Source: Lysobacterales bacterium (lineage in GTDB: Bacteria > Pseudomonadota > Gammaproteobacteria > Xanthomonadales > SZUA-36). Taken from it: a stretch of DNA of 7,045 nucleotides. The notes below the pieces were generated by a model that saw only the letters and a program-made list of their open reading frames with translations, was not told the DNA's origin and ran no database searches. Location of the stretch: positions 1-7,045 of the forward strand of contig JAPHSB010000172.1 in the NCBI GenBank assembly GCA_026193295.1. The letters are read 5' to 3'. Of the stretch, positions 5,328 to 7,045 are shown piece after piece. Within the stretch, counting starts at the first letter, position 1, and each line of letters begins with the position of its first letter. The position numbers and the translations under genes were made by a program.

Positions 5328-7045
5328 TCAACTCCCGGCCAGTTCGCTTTCCAGCCAGAGCTCGACCTGGCGTTCCAGCACCGGCAGCGGCATGGCGCCG
5401 CGCCCGATGACGACATCGTGGAAGGCGGCGATATCGAATCGCTCGCCCAGCGCCGTGCGGGCATGTTCGCGCAGTTCAAGTATTTTCATCATGCCCACCT
5501 TGTAGCCCAGGGCCTGGCCGGGGTTGACGAAATAGCGTTCCACCTCGGTAACGATGTCGCCTTCTGAAATCGGGGTGTTTTCCAGGAAGTAATCGATCGC
5601 CTGCTGGCGGGTCCAGCGCAGGGCGTGAATGCCGGTGTCGGTGACCAGGCGCACCGAGCGCCAGATTTCATCCTGCAGTCGGCCAAAATCGCGCATCGGG
5701 TCCTGGTAGAAGCCCATTTCCTTGGCCAGTTGCTCCGCATAGAGAGCCCAGCCTTCGGTGTAGGCGCCGTAGCCCTCGGTTTTGCGGAATTTCGGTATGT
5801 CCTGCAATTCCATCGCATTGGCGATCTGGAAATGATGACCTGGAACGGATTCATGATAGGTGATGGCGGTGAACACGTATTTCTGGAAATTCTCCATGTC
5901 CTTCATGTTCGCGTAATAGATACCGGGCCGGCTGCCGTCCTCGGAGGGCCGGTTGTAGAACGCGATGGAGGTCGAGTTTTCCCGCCAGGGCTCGACCCGC
6001 CGCACCTCCAGTTCCGCTTTCGGCAGGATGTTGAAGTATTGGCCGGAGATCGCCATGATTTCGGCCACCTGCGCCCTCGCCTCGGCCAGGAACTGCTGCC
6101 GCCCGGCTTCCGAATTCTCGTAAAAGTTGTTCGGATCGCTGCGCACGAAGGCGAAGAATTCCTGCAGGCTGCCTTCGAAACCCACCTGCGCCATGATCGC
6201 TCGCATTTCCGCGTGTATCCGCGCCACGTCGTCCAGTCCGGCCTGGTGGATTTCCTCGGCGCTGAGGGCCAGCGTCGTGTGGTGACGAATGCGGTTGCGG
6301 TAGTAGGCAGCGCCATCGGGCAGCGCCCACACGCCCAGGCTGTCCTGCATTTGGGCCTGCTGATACAGCAACTCCGCTATCAAGACCTCCGCTCCTGCCC
6401 GGAATGGCCCGCGCAGAGCGCTGATCGCCGCGCTCTCGAGTTGCGCATAGCCTTCCGCGCCCAGTTGCAGCGCATCGAGTTTGTCGCGGAAGTCGGTCAG
6501 CAGCGGATTGTCGCGCTCAGCAGCGCTGACCGGCGCGCCGCTGGTCATGCTGCCCACGTCGGCAATCAGGTCCGCGTAGGCGAAGGCCGGAGTGGCGACG
6601 CCGAAGTCGGAGCGGTCCCGGAGCTGCCGGGCCAGTTCCTCGAACACTTCGCGCAGGCCGGCGATGCGTTGGACGTAGTCCTCGGCGTCTTTTTCGCTGT
6701 CGATGCGGTGCTGATTCTGCAGGAAGGCGAAGCGGTCGGAGATCTGCCCGTTGAACTGGTCCACCACGTAGTCATGCCGCCGCCACGCAGCATCGTCCAG
6801 GGCCTGCTCGATATTGTAGACGAACAGGTCGTAACTCAGCTTGCCGTTGGCGTCCAGGCCGGCGTAATCGAAGTGCTCGCGCAGGTGTTGGAGGTCCAGC
6901 CGGGCCAGTTCGAGTTGGCTCTCGGCATAGGCATCGGAATAGTCGTTCCACTTGCCCTGCTGGTCGGTTTTTCTTCCCAGCGTGGTTTCCCGCTCCGGCC
7001 AGGCCGCTACATTGCGTTCGTACACTTCGTCCATGAAGGCGTGCA
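5328..7045 (-). CDS. DUF885 family protein, putative metallopeptidase (5' end beyond the window)
   Basis: The frame stays open to the right edge. The first ATG (7034) is preceded in frame by His-Ala-Phe. The segment from FMDEVYERNVAAWPERE through GRKTDQQGKWNDYSDAY is the usual start of the mature DUF885 domain, so a missing N-terminus, probably with a signal peptide, is expected beyond 7045. Numbered from the ATG, 568 residues are visible, nearly the whole helical domain. The hallmark YHESVPGHH (393-401) resembles a zinc-peptidase motif. A conserved YTEGW follows (425-429, Glu427 a candidate metal ligand), then DTGIHALRW (466-474) and YFVNPGQALGYKVG (501-514). DUF885 proteins are widespread, often exported, and regarded as putative peptidases of the HExxH type, but most are biochemically uncharacterised. 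The stop TGA (5330-5328) follows LAGS. No truncation or frameshift is seen in the visible part. Family is confident; activity is inferred. Confidence 0.92.
   Translation of the reverse strand, partial: HAFMDEVYERNVAAWPERETTLGRKTDQQGKWNDYSDAYAESQLELARLDLQHLREHFDYAGLDANGKLSYDLFVYNIEQALDDAAWRRHDYVVDQFNGQISDRFAFLQNQHRIDSEKDAEDYVQRIAGLREVFEELARQLRDRSDFGVATPAFAYADLIADVGSMTSGAPVSAAERDNPLLTDFRDKLDALQLGAEGYAQLESAAISALRGPFRAGAEVLIAELLYQQAQMQDSLGVWALPDGAAYYRNRIRHHTTLALSAEEIHQAGLDDVARIHAEMRAIMAQVGFEGSLQEFFAFVRSDPNNFYENSEAGRQQFLAEARAQVAEIMAISGQYFNILPKAELEVRRVEPWRENSTSIAFYNRPSEDGSRPGIYYANMKDMENFQKYVFTAITYHESVPGHHFQIANAMELQDIPKFRKTEGYGAYTEGWALYAEQLAKEMGFYQDPMRDFGRLQDEIWRSVRLVTDTGIHALRWTRQQAIDYFLENTPISEGDIVTEVERYFVNPGQALGYKVGMMKILELREHARTALGERFDIAAFHDVVIGRGAMPLPVLERQVELWLESELAGS

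Noticed and set aside
4569..5479. Long minus-strand open frames (231 and 243 codons) opposite the histidine phosphatase
   Set aside because: They run antisense to a gene with complete catalytic motifs. Their translations are rich in Arg, Ser and Ala with no recognisable motif, as expected for antisense frames in GC-rich DNA.
1..7045. tRNA, rRNA, CRISPR array, insertion sequence or prophage
   Set aside because: No regular spaced repeats, transposase or integrase motifs, or rRNA/tRNA-like sequences were found by reading both strands.

Overview
This 7,045-base, GC-rich window holds five protein-coding genes. Most are typical of a Gram-negative bacterium with a large outfit of exported peptidases. 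The lipobox on the M1 peptidase, the high GC, and the combination of S9 peptidase, lipoprotein M1 peptidase and DUF885 protein suggest a gammaproteobacterium of the Xanthomonadales/Chromatiales/Wenzhouxiangella kind. That placement is inference from gene content, not from a marker gene.

Layout. Positions 1-393 (+) are the 3' end of a prolyl-oligopeptidase-type (S9) serine peptidase, carrying its catalytic Asp and His. It converges on a complete M1 zinc aminopeptidase lipoprotein (469-3195, -), with a strong GC-rich hairpin in the 75-base gap. A 221-base gap holding three consecutive stem-loops separates the M1 gene from an ADP-ribosylglycohydrolase (DraG/ARH family) gene on the same strand (3417 to about 4367, -). 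The strong ribosome binding site upstream of that gene is best placed for a 19-codon open frame whose stop overlaps an ATG of the glycohydrolase frame. A 334-base divergent intergenic region follows. It carries an orphan Shine-Dalgarno sequence, small hairpins and a stem capped by a GNRA tetraloop. Next is a histidine phosphatase (RHG family, 4758-5306, +), which converges on a DUF885 putative metallopeptidase (5328 to beyond the right edge, -).

How the genes may work together. Three of the five (S9, M1, DUF885) are peptidases. The M1 enzyme is exported and lipid-anchored, so peptide scavenging in the envelope is a reasonable shared theme. They are not one operon: two convergent gene pairs and one divergent pair break the window up. 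The two cytoplasmic enzymes in the middle remove ADP-ribose and phosphate respectively and share a divergent control region. Both are modification-removing hydrolases, but a functional link is only a suggestion.

No rRNA, tRNA, CRISPR array, insertion sequence or phage gene was seen. The window looks mostly like ordinary chromosomal housekeeping and accessory metabolism. The least explained parts are the leader of the glycohydrolase gene and the structured divergent intergenic region.
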